64,000 bases of DNA, from the NCBI GenBank assembly GCA_035048495.1, contig CM068553.1, positions 25,561,978 to 25,625,977 on the forward strand. Reading direction: 5' to 3'. The notes below the pieces were generated by a model. That model saw only the letters and a list, made by a program, of their open reading frames with translations. It was not told the origin of the DNA and ran no database searches. Position numbers and translations under genes: made by a program. Position 1 is the stretch's first letter, and each line of letters begins with the position of its first letter. This stretch comes from Euptelea pleiosperma. Taxonomy: Eukaryota; Streptophyta; Magnoliopsida; Ranunculales; Eupteleaceae. Below, in pieces: positions 32,459 through 43,934 of this stretch.

Positions 32459-33598
32459 CTTCCCTTAGTCAATATTTGTACTTCTCCTTGCACGAAATGA
32501 CTAGGTTTAGTCCTTTGACTTAGTTCAACCATTAATTAAATTTTAACATCCTAATCATATGGTCGCTAAGTCTCTTACCTTCATATGCGAGCGTACACGA
32601 TCTTTAACAGGCGAGAAGCAGTTACTCTTGCGATCTTCATCTTTTAGTCTTCACGTAGTCGGCGAAAAATGTGTACCACGACAACTTTGAAGCTACACTT
32701 GCTCGTAGGAATGGTTACAAGTATGTTTGTCATACGGAATCTTTGCCAAAACTAGAATAAGAAATTATTCTTTATACTACCTACCAGACTGAGAAGCCGA
32801 AAATCTCTTAACCCTCATGACTCTTTCTTCTTAGGGATAAGAGTAACAAAAGTACTATTTATGTACTTATCGGAAAGGCCTCACTTTCAAACTCCTTAAT
32901 AGCCCGCATAAGGTCCTCCTAGATAATGTCCCAACACCTATGGAAGAAATCCAAAGTGAACCCATCTGGCCCAAACGCCCTATCCCTACCAAGATCCTTC
33001 ACGGCTCTCAAAACTTCATTTTCCTCAATCGACCTTTCCAACAAAACTTACTATTGCAAATAGTTTTTGATTTTTTTTTACTTTTTCTTTCATTTGTGGA
33101 ACAATACTTATGCTAAATTATTTGATAGAAAAATAACTCATTTTGAGCACTTATGTTTTCATACATTCTTGCCTGATTCCATTAAAATCTTACCTTTGAA
33201 TCATGCGGCTAAATAAAAAAAAAATCAATCAATTGAGTTTTGTCATCAGCGGGCCCACTCATGACTAGGGGCCATGAGATGAATGACTTAGTTGACTAGT
33301 CTTATTTCACACTTCCGCATTTGTCTAGGATTTTCATTACGAATTATGATTCTAATGATATTTTCATCTTTAAAAGTTAATAAGTGAATGTTATGGTTTG
33401 GTTATTGTAATTTAAAGGTTATATTAGTTCTTACTTTATCATGGCATGAGTTCAGGTATGGGTCGATCTATGGATTATGGGGATCGGATCAGGGTGCCCG
33501 GATCTAGGCCGTGACATATATTGTCTTGCTCTCCTCAGTTTAACTCAACCCGATGGGGCTTGTTGTCTAGTGTAGGTCTGTTGTTGCATAAAGGCAAT

Positions 33599-35535
33599 TG
33601 TCATGCCTCGAATTCGGACACCCAGACCCGACCCAATGCCTACGGGTCAATCCATTTACCCAAGATCCATAAAAATAACTTTTTTATATGTGCCAAAATA
33701 ATTTTTAAAAATCACTATAATTCATAATAGATTAAAAAAATCTTTTGTAAATGTGTTTTGGCTAAAACTTCTATTTGATAGGCTTTTTAATTAACTTTTC
33801 AGAATTTAAGCGGATAAGCGTAAAAAATTTTAAAAATATAATTTTTATAAAAAATTATTTTATTAATTCTTTATTATTTAAAAATTATTTTTAGCATATT
33901 TTGTGAAGATACTTGACCCAAAAACATCATTTACTATTTTATTTTAACAATTTTCCACTATCAACTAACCCTATCAGGTTTTGTAAAAAAATAACAGAAT
34001 TTGATTTATGGCAGAAACATAAGGGTTAGATTTTATATTTTATTAAAAACATAAATAATTAAACAAAAGTACCAAATCAATCAATTGAGTTCAAAACAAA
34101 CCTAAAAAGTCAAGATTCAATTTATTACAATAATAAAACTTAAATGTAACATAACCAAAATAATTAAAAAGTTATGTGTCTTCAATGAACGCTTCAATAT
34201 TCTTTGGTACACCGTCTTTTAGTTCATCTTTTCTTTCATTCCCAAATAATCTGAAAAATATTATCAGTTAAACCGTGAGTTTATGAAAGCCAGTAAGATT
34301 TAATCACTACATCATATCTATGACAATCATATCAATAATTCATACACAGAGTATAGGTATGGAACAAGAATAACAAGTATTTCTGAAATAAACCATGATC
34401 CGAAATTAATATGTACATACAACCAATAACCCACCATTGGTCTCATTTTCCTTCTCACACTAGAAGCAGTTCAACCAAGAACTCTTTTGTAGGAGTTTAG
34501 GGCTTGCACCTAAAGGCTCCAGGCCTTTTTTGCTTAAAGATTTACAACCATTGAGATCAATCACGCACTTCAATAATATATGCAATCCAATATCCAACCA
34601 TTCAATAAATCTTCAACATTCTAATAATATATTAAAAATATATAATAAGATCAAGACAATCGTGCCATAATGCTAAGTCTATATGAAAAATAACAAGATT
34701 CAAGTGTAATAAATATACGAAGAGTATAACCAAAATTAATTAATCAAAAAATCATAGAAGAGTACACTTGTTCTTTTTATAGATTGATTCTTAAATTAAA
34801 AATATTGAATGGTAGAAGTTGGGGGTATCTCAAATAATTTTATCGGTAGAGATTAAGGTGGTGACGTTTCACTCTTGAATCTCTTAGAAATCTTCAATGG
34901 CTCTATAATATTTGGTTTATTGATAAAGGTTTTTATCCCAAAAATTTAATAATTATAAATATCTATTAATTGATACTAATTTAAATCTATACTAGATTTT
35001 ATTAAATATGGTAACTAAAGTTAATTTATTAATGGTAGGTCTCTTATTATGTCTTGAATTTTTGTTAATTACTATATGTAAGGATTATTTTTCAAATGGG
35101 TTTTTATTTAATTGTTGACATTTAAGTCTTTAGATATCCTTATAGCTTGTCTCTACGGATTCATAGAGATCCTTCTCGTTGAAACTAAATAGAGAATAAT
35201 CTTTGTGGTTTCTAAATTTGTTATTTATGGATCTTTTATATTTCAATTAGATTTAAGACTTTTTGAGTTATTTGAAAATATTAACTATTAGTCACATATC
35301 CATGTGGCGCAAGTCCACCACAAAATAAATGTCATTATTTAATTATGAAAATATTTTATTGGAATATATAAACGGGTGTAGCCCATAATAACTATTCCGT
35401 AAGAACCATAAAATATTATCATCATATAAATTTATAAAATTAATAATTTATAAAAATTTATGAATTTATACAATTAACTTTTGTCAAATCAAAATTATTA
35501 AAATTATCCCTTAATAAAAATTTAGGGTATTATAG
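33599..35535 (-). repeat. probable 3' LTR of element C (about 1.9 kb)
   Basis: The plus-strand start TGTCATGCCTCGAATTCGG resembles the sequence at 58332 and, less closely, 36387. Inner landmarks (a ctagaagcagt...tagggcttgcacc block near 34470) recur at about 58945 as ttggaagcagt...tagggcctttcacc. AT-rich, no coding potential. Confidence 0.55.
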
Positions 35536-35710
35536 TAGTCATGTCCATCGATGTCTGAGCCAAATTGTCAGACGAATCTCCATTTGCACCTCTTCTTCTA
35601 GCCATATTATTTACAAAAGAATAGTGCGCGTGTTAGGAATCAATAGCGGTTGTAATCACATGTTATATACTTGTATATACACATCATAAGTTCACAATAT
35701 TATCATAAGT

Positions 35711-36210
35711 TCCTCTGTCCCTCGGGACCAACAAGGGGTAGTATAGGAATATTCACCTGTTGTCCATCGACTATGCCTTTTGACCTGATCTTAGGCCCTG
35801 ACTCACCCTTCATGGACAAACCTTGTGGAGGAACCCTTAGGTTTTCGAGGCATTGGGTTCTCACCAATGTTTGCGTTACTCAAGTCAACATTATCGCTTC
35901 CGCTTCGTCCACACCTGCTCGCACGAGTGCTTCCCTCTAAGGCGGAACGCTCCCCTACCGATGCATTTTTACATCCCACAGCTTCGGTAGATCACTTAGC
36001 CCCGTTCATCTTCGGTGCAAGAGTGCTCGATCAATGAGCTATTACGCACTCTTTCAAGGGTGGTTGCTTCTAGGCAAACTTCATGGCTGCACCCCTACCT
36101 CCTTTATCACTGAGCAGTCATTTAGGGGCCTTAGTTGGTGATCCAGGCTATTTCCCTCTCGACGATGAAGCTTATCCAATATCATCTCACTGGCCGACCT
36201 TGACTCCTGT
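35711..36210 (-). rRNA. rrn23: plastid 23S rRNA fragment (nuclear plastid DNA)
   Basis: The minus strand reads about 500 nt of bacterial/plastid-type 23S rRNA, from the CGACGATGAAG / GTAATAGCTCA / GCATCGGTAGGGGAGCG region to GTCGATGGACAACAGGTGAA and CCCTTGTTGGTCCCGAGGGA. It has substitutions throughout and a deletion of about 13 nt near 36090, so it is a decayed nuclear copy and not a working gene. Both ends are truncated, and it lies between the primer site and gag start of element C. Confidence 0.88.
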
Positions 36211-36371
36211 ACGCCATGCGTTCAATACCAAAAAAAAGCCTTTGGAAAGCTGTAGGGATGACAAAAAGAGGGCGCTTTCCTGTGTTGCACTGAAAAAAGG
36301 ACCATGGTTTCGATGTTACCATTTACGATCCTACGATTCTCAAGACAAATCCCTAAGGAACTAAATCTCTT

Positions 36372-36383
36372 GTTCTGATACCA
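36372..36383 (-). promoter_or_regulatory. primer-binding site of element C
   Basis: TGGTATCAGAAC on the minus strand, one or two changes from the initiator tRNA-Met site, 3 nt from the LTR end GGCATGACA. Confidence 0.65.
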
Positions 36384-37612
36384 CTCTGTCATGCCCTAAT
36401 CCCAATGTCTAGGACCCGACCCACTATCCATGGGATGTCCGGCTCGTGATCCATGAGTTGACCAACAACCCAGGGGGTCTAGGCATTAGAAAAAGACAAA
36501 AATGAAAATTTTGGTTTATGAGGCCCAATAAATTTATTGAACTAAAATTGATCATTTGAGTGAAAAAGGCAAAATTCGGCCAAGAAACCTTTTTATAAAA
36601 TAAACATCTGAACCGAACATGTATAGATACAATCATTGAGACTAGTCCGACTTATGTTCATTAAAAAATTCATAACTCTCCACCTCGATATCTGGTTGGG
36701 ACGTACTAACCCAATATGGAAACCTAACGGAGAGTATTATAAGCGAAAAATAGTTTAAGGTCTCAATTTTGGGTCTAAGAGTGTTAAAATTTTGTTAGAA
36801 GATAGAAGAAGGTTCTGGATTTTTGAAAAAAATATAGGACCTACTATCTTTGCAAAAATTCTCAAGAACTTAATTCTCAGGCATTGTGGACCGACTATAT
36901 ATTTCTGGAAACTAGATTCAATGGAATCTCAGAATACCTAGGTCAACATAAACATAGGGCCAAATTACAAAATATTAGGTCTAAGTTATATTCCAGTTTC
37001 TATAGAATAGAAACCAAAACTGACCTACAGTTGATTTATGATTTATGAAATAGTCATTTAAAATCTTCTAGGACTTAATACTCTAATCTAAAAACTAGAC
37101 GAAAAAGGGATGTTAAGGGATATTTCACAGAATTACCCTAGAACAAAATTTTAGAGAAAAATATTTGAACAGTTTTGAGAGTCTATAGACAAAACCCTGT
37201 CCAACAGCCAAGAGTGTGGAATTCATAATAAATCACCCAAACCTCCAATCAGGGTGATTCCACTTGGGTTTCAATGATGATGAGGATAGCTAAAAAGTTT
37301 ATGTTTTGTAGAAAATCATAAAACAAATGGATGGGGTCCAATTTTGAACCCCAACGGGCAACCAGAAAAACCAAAAACAAAAATATTTTTTTATTCCTAA
37401 ACATGTATCAAATGGGCTCCAACTCCCTTGAAACTTTATAGAGAGTTAGTCCCAACAAATAGGGAACTAAGGGCTTGAGATTTTTTTATTTCATTAAGTA
37501 TAGAGAAAGTTATTATTGTTTTACTAAAGCAATGTGTAGGAAATTACGGGAAAACAACTTATGAATCCATCATACAAAAATTAGCAATATCATGGATCTT
37601 TATTAAAATAAA

Positions 37613-39218
37613 TGATAAGTCATCAGTTTATGCATGTTTTCTCGTTTTTCATAGAGAATTATCCTATTTTTGTGTGTTAATCGCCCATTGTTGAAGGTTC
37701 CACAAGCATTAGGGCATTTTGGGTCATTCATATTTATAATGTCTATTTAATGGTATTTGATGGATTTGTATCAAGTATCTTGTGATTCATTTTATCTAGT
37801 TAGGTGATCAAGATCAAGGTCCATGTACAAGCACCCAAATTCAATCCTAAAGTTTAAATTCAAATGGCCGATAGGCCTTGATGGTGAACCTTGATGATGT
37901 AACACAAAGGTTCTCTAAAGGACATTGGACCGAAATGATGGGCTAGCTTGATTGTGGGCAAAAAGGTGGCAGCCACTTGCTGAACTTGCTGAAGTGAGCC
38001 AAAAAGGTAGAGCCCAAGTGAAAAGGTTGATGTTGCTTCCTAAAGTTGCTAAAGTGGGCCAAAAGGTAGAGCCCATGTGAAAAGCTGGCAAATTCTTAGT
38101 CAAACTTCTTAACCCCTCTATTACTCTAACAACCCCTATATCACTCTAACAACACAAATCTCATCCCATGGTTCCTTCATTCCCATAAAAAGCCATCTCT
38201 CATAACAACACATGGATCTCATCTATTCTAGTGATCTCTCTCACACCAGCAACATATCTCATTCACCTTACCTCTCCTTTGCCCCATGGCTTCACCATCT
38301 CCATATACCACACCTCTCAATACACAACTATCATCATCACCACCTCTTGAACTCTCATGATGTGGATGAGCAGATCTTCTAGTTCTTCTCTCTTGACCGG
38401 GTAGCAGCAACATTGCTTTGAGTAGACTGAGCTTAACTTGGATCATCAAGGGTGTAGACTCAATCTCACCTTAGCATCTATATCTCCTTCTTATTCTATT
38501 TTTCTTCTTGATTTTTCTATTATTTAGTTGCTTTGTAATGTTTGCCGATCATTAAAGAATATGAAAAACTCGACGATGACCGATTAAATCTTCTTCTCTA
38601 AGGCTAGGGTTGTGAAGCCTTTTTCTTCTTTATGTGATTGATTTGATATCGTGAACCATTAATCCGATTGAGTGAATTATTTTATTTGGATATTTGTCTA
38701 CTCTATATGTTCTTTGATCTGATATGATTTCTAGATATATCAAATGCTCAGATCCCCTGTGAGTGAAAGACAATAGTGTTAATTTTGATTTTCCTATTCG
38801 GTTAAATTAACGGTCAGGTCTTAGTGTTTTACTTTCCGTTTGGATTAGAAATCTATTTTAATTCCGGATGTTTGTTTATTAAATCGAAGCATAGAGAGAA
38901 AAAATGCAGATCTTCCTGAAACCTTAGATCTCTCATTCTTGCCTCACATTACCTGTTATTTTCATTCTCTCTTCGACTTTACGAAGTCCGATAATCTTGC
39001 TCCATTCTTATTGAGTGAATACTAGCCTTACAAGTCTCCTCTTTAGTCTCTCTTTTATCTTTTTTTTTTGTAGTTTCGTGTCCGTAGTTCTTGCACACAA
39101 GTCAATCCCTGTAGATTCGACCTTGTTAAGTGCAACAATGTACAACTTGTATACTTGCAAGTAAATTTTACCCTAAACGGTTGGCTCAATCTTTTGGATC
39201 AAAAGTTCGGGTATAACA
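37613..39218. mobile_element. solo LTR (1606 bp) with ATAAA target duplication
   Basis: Starts TGATAAGTCATCAG and ends TTCGGGTATAACA. ATAAA is present at 37608-37612 and 39219-39223. It carries no internal region. A run ending with ccctgtagattcgacc near 39115 resembles the 3' part of Tat/Athila-type gypsy LTRs. A direct repeat (aaaaggtagagccca) occurs at about 38002 and 38060. Product of LTR-LTR recombination. Confidence 0.85.
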
Positions 39219-39564
39219 ATAAACAAAAACATAAACAAATGGGTCTCTATGCCCAACAACTGAAATTTCAATATCTTAAGCAATAGAGTCTCATTACAAC
39301 TCATTCAAGTATAATCGAAGGCAAATAAAAAGTCTCCTAGTCCATCCGCTTCTCTCACATCCGACTCGCCTCCGATGTCGTATCTGAAATTTTAGAGGCA
39401 TGAGCTGCGAAGCTCAATAGAAGAAAATACTCTATTCTAACCACATTTATAGCATACCATTAAAGAAAAAATCATTATATATACGAATCAATCTAATCAT
39501 AGGCATATCAATTTATTCAAGATCAACAATGCTATGCCATGCTCATGATCCAAAATGTCTAGTT

Positions 39565-39870
39565 CTTTAAGGGTTCATACCCTCGGATCATAACCTATCA
39601 TTAACAAGGGGTAGAGATCCTTAAAGGTTCCCATCCACGGGTCATAACCTGCCATTAATTAACAAGGGGTAGACATCTTTAAGGGCTCCTAGCCACAGAT
39701 TGTAACCCACCATTAGCCAAGGATATTTATTTTTAAGGGCTCCCACCTATGGATTGTAATCCCCCATTAACAAGGGATGGATATATTTAGGGGATCTCAC
39801 TCATGGATTTAAATCCACCATTAACAAAGGATAGATGTCTTTAGGGGCTCCCGCCCATGGATCAGAATCA
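39565..39870. repeat. 54-bp minisatellite, about 5.5 copies
   Basis: The anchor CTTTAAGGG-like occurs at about 39565, 39619, 39677, 39731, 39784 and 39838. Between anchors the text follows 'gctcccacc-atgga-tgtaacccaccattaacaaggg-tag' with substitutions. It lies inside LTR-type DNA. Confidence 0.9.
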
Positions 39871-40891
39871 TGATTATGACCATATGATTCATGTATGCCA
39901 ATATTAATAAACCATGTATCATTCAATCCATAATTCCCCAATAGATCATGATAAACAACACCATATGAATAACATATATTCATAGTAAATAACATGGAGA
40001 AAAGCACATATATAATGTTGCAAAAAAAGAGATAATCACGAAAATAGAACACATGCTAATCACAGGAGAGGTGGAGAAATATATCGATCATACATAAATC
40101 ATACTAAACACATGAACAAAATAGAGTATGCCTACCTTTAAATCTAAAAACACAAAGTCTTCTTCTCCTCTCTCTAGGGTTTTCTCTCACAAGGGTGGCT
40201 GAGATTTTCTCCCTTTCTTAGGGTTCATCAGTGAAGTCTAATGAGATTATGAGAGCAAGGGGTTATTTATATAAGAGGTTAGGGAGAGGTTCTCCCTTAC
40301 TAATTTCAAAGAGCATTCTACAATTCTCTTACTAGTTTCATTTTTTAAGTCAAACTATCCTATGTGTACTTATATCTAATTAATTCTATTATTTATTATT
40401 TTATGTTGCTAATATGAAAATATCTCTAATTAACTAGGCACTCACATTTTTTCCTAAGATGAGGTCCACCAAACCTTAAATTTCTACGTTGTGAATTTTC
40501 GTTACTAATAACAATCAAAATTCAACTCAATTCTCGAGGCCCGAAACGTTGAAATTTCAACTTAAGTGAGAAATAGGAATTTGTAGATCTTTAAATAAGC
40601 TTTCCAAAAATATCAAACAAATTACAAATCGGACCCCTTAGAAGATGAGTGTATCAAAATAGAAAATATTCAAAAGTGATAAAATTCCGAATTTAACTCA
40701 CTCTTCTTAAAATAAATCCTTATAAATGCTTAATTTATTCTCCAATGTAAAATTACCAACTTACCATCTAATGTGAATTTACCAAACTAACCCTCCAGTA
40801 TAAATTGCCAAAATACCCTTCACTTGTGTAATTACTAAAATACCTAATATTGGTAGTTAAATGCTATTATCTTATAAAATTACTAAATTAT

Positions 40892-42078
40892 CTGTGGGTA
40901 CCGTATTTTCTAGCTAATAAGATGATTACTCGTGGCACTTACATAGCACGTGTAGAGTATGAAAAGTCGACACCTGGCATTTTGAGGCAGGCGTGAATAA
41001 ATGTGCCGAAGAAACCTGCAGAGACAGCTATCAACTTTTCTTCATTTCCAGTTGCACGACATTGACAAGCAGAAGGGGCCACGTGTTAGATAAGACATCT
41101 AAGGAAAGTGCAGCTCAAAACAAGTAAATAACGGAGAGCATTGAAGTTTTAAATAATAAATTTGTCGATAAAGCATTCAATCCTTACCGACAAATCATTC
41201 AACGACATACTTGACGGGAATGATGCTCAACTCATCCCAACAAGTTCAGCAGCATATTTGACGCGAATGACGCTCAACTCATCTCGACAAGTTCAACGGT
41301 ATACTTGACGAGAATGACGCTCAACTCATCCCAACAAGTTCAACGGCATATTTGATGAGAATGACAATCAACGCACCCCGGCAAGATAACGATATATTTG
41401 GCGGGCACGATACACTATCAACTCCCGACAAGTAACAGAACTCTACGAACAGATAAGTGTTTTAAACTACAACTAAGTTAATTATTGACTTATCTATTGT
41501 ATGATCGCCACGTGGTGATTAGGTTGATTATTACACCAATTCCCGTGTCCTTCTATTCAAATATCTGCCACGAAGGGTGCCACCTTGGTCACTCCAAATA
41601 TAACTGAATGGGAATAGTTCAGATTCAACAAAAAGAAGTTGTGTCATAATAGAATCTCTTCATATCGGATCTAACTAATGAAAAGTGGACACGTAGAAGG
41701 TGAGTCACGCCAGTTCTGAGGTTATAAATACATGACATTCAGAACTGAATAAAGGATCGGTCTCTTTCGATCTAGATTATCTAACTCTGAAATCTTATTT
41801 TCTAGATCTCGAAACCCTGTTAGAACATCCTAAGCTGACTTGAGCGTCGGAGTGTTGTCAACAGGTACAACCACACATCTTCCGAAGATTATCCAATCAT
41901 TCGCGGCGGAGAATAAGTTCTGTCTTGAAGCTCTAGATTTGCCAGATCACCAACAAGATACGAATCGTCTGACCTCGAAGATTGTGTGGGATAGATCTGA
42001 TATTTTTCCTCCACATTATCCCTACCACTTATCATTTTATGTCCATGAGAAGGTGCAATTACTACCAAGCCCTCTGTT
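40892..42078 (+). mobile_element. gypsy-type 5' LTR with truncated leader
   Basis: Plausible start TGTGGGTACCGTATTTTC at about 40892. A TATA-like TTATAAATACATG lies near 41724, followed by a gctgacttgagcgtcggagtgtt block near 41835 that is typical of the 3' part of many plant gypsy LTRs. After a short leader the element stops at about 42078 with no gag. A 47-bp tandem array lies in U3. The right LTR border is uncertain. Confidence 0.6.
41201..41435. repeat. 47-bp tandem array, about 5 units, inside an LTR
   Basis: Units start at 41201, 41248, 41295, 41342 and 41389. The common text is 'aacggcatatttgacg-gaatgacgctcaactcatcccgacaagtt'. The last two units are more diverged, and a partial unit precedes the first. 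Confidence 0.92.
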
Positions 42079-42147
42079 GTAAAATTATTAAATATCATTA
42101 CCAATAAAATTACCATTTTACCCCTCTATGTAAGATTATCATCACAT

Positions 42148-42166
42148 ATGTAAACAAGCAAATACA
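42148..42166. repeat. left 19-bp target duplication of the 5S retroposon
   Basis: ATGTAAACAAGCAAATACA, repeated with one mismatch at 42312-42330. Confidence 0.85.
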
Positions 42167-42311
42167 TGGTGTGATCATACCAGCACTAATGCATCGAATC
42201 CCATCAAAACTCTACAGTTAAGCATGCTTAGGGGAGAGTAATACTAGAATGGTTGATCTCCTAAGTCTTTGTGATGTACCCCTCGAAACCATTTTTACTT
42301 ACAAAAAAAAA
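42167..42311 (+). mobile_element. 5S rRNA-derived retroposon (SINE-like) with poly(A) tail
   Basis: 42167-42282 is a full-length 5S rRNA sequence: GGTGTGATCATACCAGCACT at the 5' end, then CAGTTAAGCATGCTT (internal promoter A box), GGGGAGAGTAATACTAGAA, and a 3' end finishing GTACCCC. Most differences from the plant 5S consensus are C-to-T or G-to-A. About 20 nt (tcgaaaccatttttacttac) and roughly 9-10 A follow. A 19-bp direct repeat begins one base before the 5S 5' end and again right after the A tract. These are signs of LINE-mediated retroposition of a 5S transcript. An origin from the 5S region of Cassandra-type LTRs is an alternative, but would not explain the A tail and long duplication. 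Confidence 0.88.
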
Positions 42312-42330
42312 ATGTAAACAAGCAAGTACA
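42312..42330. repeat. right 19-bp target duplication of the 5S retroposon
   Basis: ATGTAAACAAGCAAGTACA, one mismatch from the left copy. Confidence 0.85.
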
Positions 42331-42334
42331 CAAG

Positions 42335-43350
42335 CTCAGAATAGTCAAAATATGGCCTCTACATTATCAATGGTTGGCCCACAAAAGTTTTAATCTAACT
42401 CAAAAAAAATCCAACCCATAACCCTAATGAGCTTCAATTTGGAGATTAGTATGGGCCTACTCCCAAGTCCATACCAATCCGGGTCTAGAAAAATCAGTGT
42501 TATAGATCCCCTCTAGGATCACTAGGCCTGACCGTATATCACTCCAAGGATGTCCCAATTAGTGGCCTAGCACTTCACCACAGGGAGGCTCAGGACATCA
42601 CCCCCTCCTTAAAGCCGATGTGAAGTCTTTAGTGTTTCCCCAAAAGGAAACATCAAAACTTGAGGTCAAGCATAAGCATCTACTTTGCACATAGATCCTC
42701 AATTGACGTCTCATTTGCTTCAATGGATTCTAATCCATCCTTAGGGACTCTCGTGCCTCATCACCAGTGTAAATCACGGCTATGACCTTGTCCACCTAAA
42801 CACACTGTGACACCATGCAGAAGAGATGGGAACATTCAAAAAAGATGGTGATCCTCATGCAAGAGGCAATAGAGGGGCCTAGATCTAAGGCCATAGCAAG
42901 ATGCTATGATTGATTGTCTCAGTCGACGATGGTAAGAACCCTAACAAGGGGAACATTAAATTCTCTTTCAATATGGGAGAAAATGATTATGATTTCCCAT
43001 TGGGATTACGCTAACCTCAGGGCGGTCATGTGAAAGTACGCCATTATACTGATCTGCAAAAGGTGCTTCCATATGGGTGTTAGGCATTCTTTAACGAAGA
43101 GTTGACTCAAGCGAAGGTGAATGGGTGAACGAATACTACCATGGAAATGCAAAAGGGCCAAGTGTAGAACCATGCCTTGCAGAACTGCGGAGGTCTTGGA
43201 AGAGGATCCAAATAACATTGGCCTTCGCAAAGAAAATGGAGAAGCTACATCAAGAACACAACAGACAAATATATTGGGCCCTCAATTATAGTAGATTGAA
43301 GTGTGGTCATGCCCCATATATTGCAATTATGAGACCATGGGTTGAATCCC
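42335..43350. other. interval without recognised genes
   Basis: Moderate GC; no family resemblance found. A B-box-like gggttgaatcccag at 43339 is isolated. Confidence 0.3.
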
Positions 43351-43530
43351 AGATAATGACAAACCTAAAGTGAATGAGAAATCATAACTAATGTCAAAAA
43401 AGAGAAGTAGCAAAAGAATTGCCCAAAGGAAAGCAAGTGTGTTAGATAATGACCCACCTAAAGTGAATGAGAAATCATAACTAATGTCAAAAAAGAGAAG
43501 TAGCAAAAGAATTGCCCAAAAGAAAGCAAG
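43351..43530. repeat. 93-bp tandem duplication
   Basis: AGATAATGAC...CCTAAAGTGAATGAGAAA starts at 43351 and again at 43444. The copies are nearly identical through gaattgcccaaa. Confidence 0.92.
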
Positions 43531-43639
43531 CTTATCAGTCTCTTTTTTACATTAAAAAAAAAGGCTTAACACAATTGCAACCAGTTAATGAGGATTATAA
43601 ACAATGATACCATAAACATGGCACACACGGAGCGCATGA

Positions 43640-43870
43640 CCTACATTCAGTGGCTCCCACGACCTAGGGGACCTACATACAAAATCAAGACCATAAGATG
43701 ATCATAACTATCAGACCTTTCCCATTCTTTAGGTGACAAGGAAAAGAAAATATGGAAGACAATCCAAACAAAAGGTCTGTAATTTGGATGGTACGAACAT
43801 CCAAATAGATTGATTTTTGGCATCTGATCTTCTAGGTGGGACCCACATATTGATGTGTCCTTCACCCTAT
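43640..43870. mobile_element. MITE-like sequence, low confidence
   Basis: The right part reads ctaggtgggacccacat and the left part ctcccacgacctagggg, a loose inverted arrangement. It resembles the block at 47950-48170. No clear ends or duplication. Confidence 0.3.
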
Positions 43871-43934
43871 TGTGTGCGGCGAAATGGCTTTACCGCTCAT
43901 AAACTGTAGCTACAATCAATACACAGACCATACC

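Larger units (their letters stand above)
31604..33515 (-). mobile_element. LTR-type sequence with palindrome array and minus-strand TATA box
   Basis: No coding potential. A TATAAATA box lies on the minus strand at 32079-32086, with an array of 11 CCAATCGATTG-like motifs at 32171-32458 upstream of it. The block ends at about 33515 with cggatctaggccgtgaca, another gypsy-LTR-like terminus. Exact limits and superfamily are not proven. Confidence 0.45.
33599..36386 (-). mobile_element. internally deleted Ty3/gypsy-type element (element C) with 3' LTR, gag start, plastid rRNA and PBS
   Basis: On the minus strand: primer site TGGTATCAGAAC (36372-36383), 3 bases after the end of the LTR that begins at 36387, then about 160 bp of leader. 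A plastid 23S rRNA fragment (36210-35711) follows, then an ATG at 35605 starting MARRRGANGDSSDN, a basic start like many gypsy gag proteins. After only 23 codons it joins a 1.9-kb LTR (about 35535-33599; TATAATACCCTAAATTTT to GGCATGACA). All of pol is gone. Boundaries of the 3' LTR are inferred from terminal motifs, and its TG has become TA. Confidence 0.6.
36387..40890 (-). repeat. 5' LTR of element C and related LTR DNA, interrupted by a solo LTR
   Basis: Begins TGTCATGCCCTAATCCC beside the primer site. The sequence continues to 37612, is interrupted by a 1.6-kb solo LTR, and resumes at 39224 with text of the same LTR type. The resumed part includes a gaggcatgagctgcgaagct block near 39400 and the 54-bp minisatellite. 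The far end was not identified. Confidence 0.5.

Noticed and set aside
35711..36210. Functional rRNA gene
   Set aside because: Truncated at both ends, with many substitutions and an internal deletion; it is a nuclear plastid fragment.
39565..41435. CRISPR-like array (regular repeats with differing spacers)
   Set aside because: Plant nuclear DNA; whole units diverge together as in minisatellites, with no constant repeat/variable spacer split.
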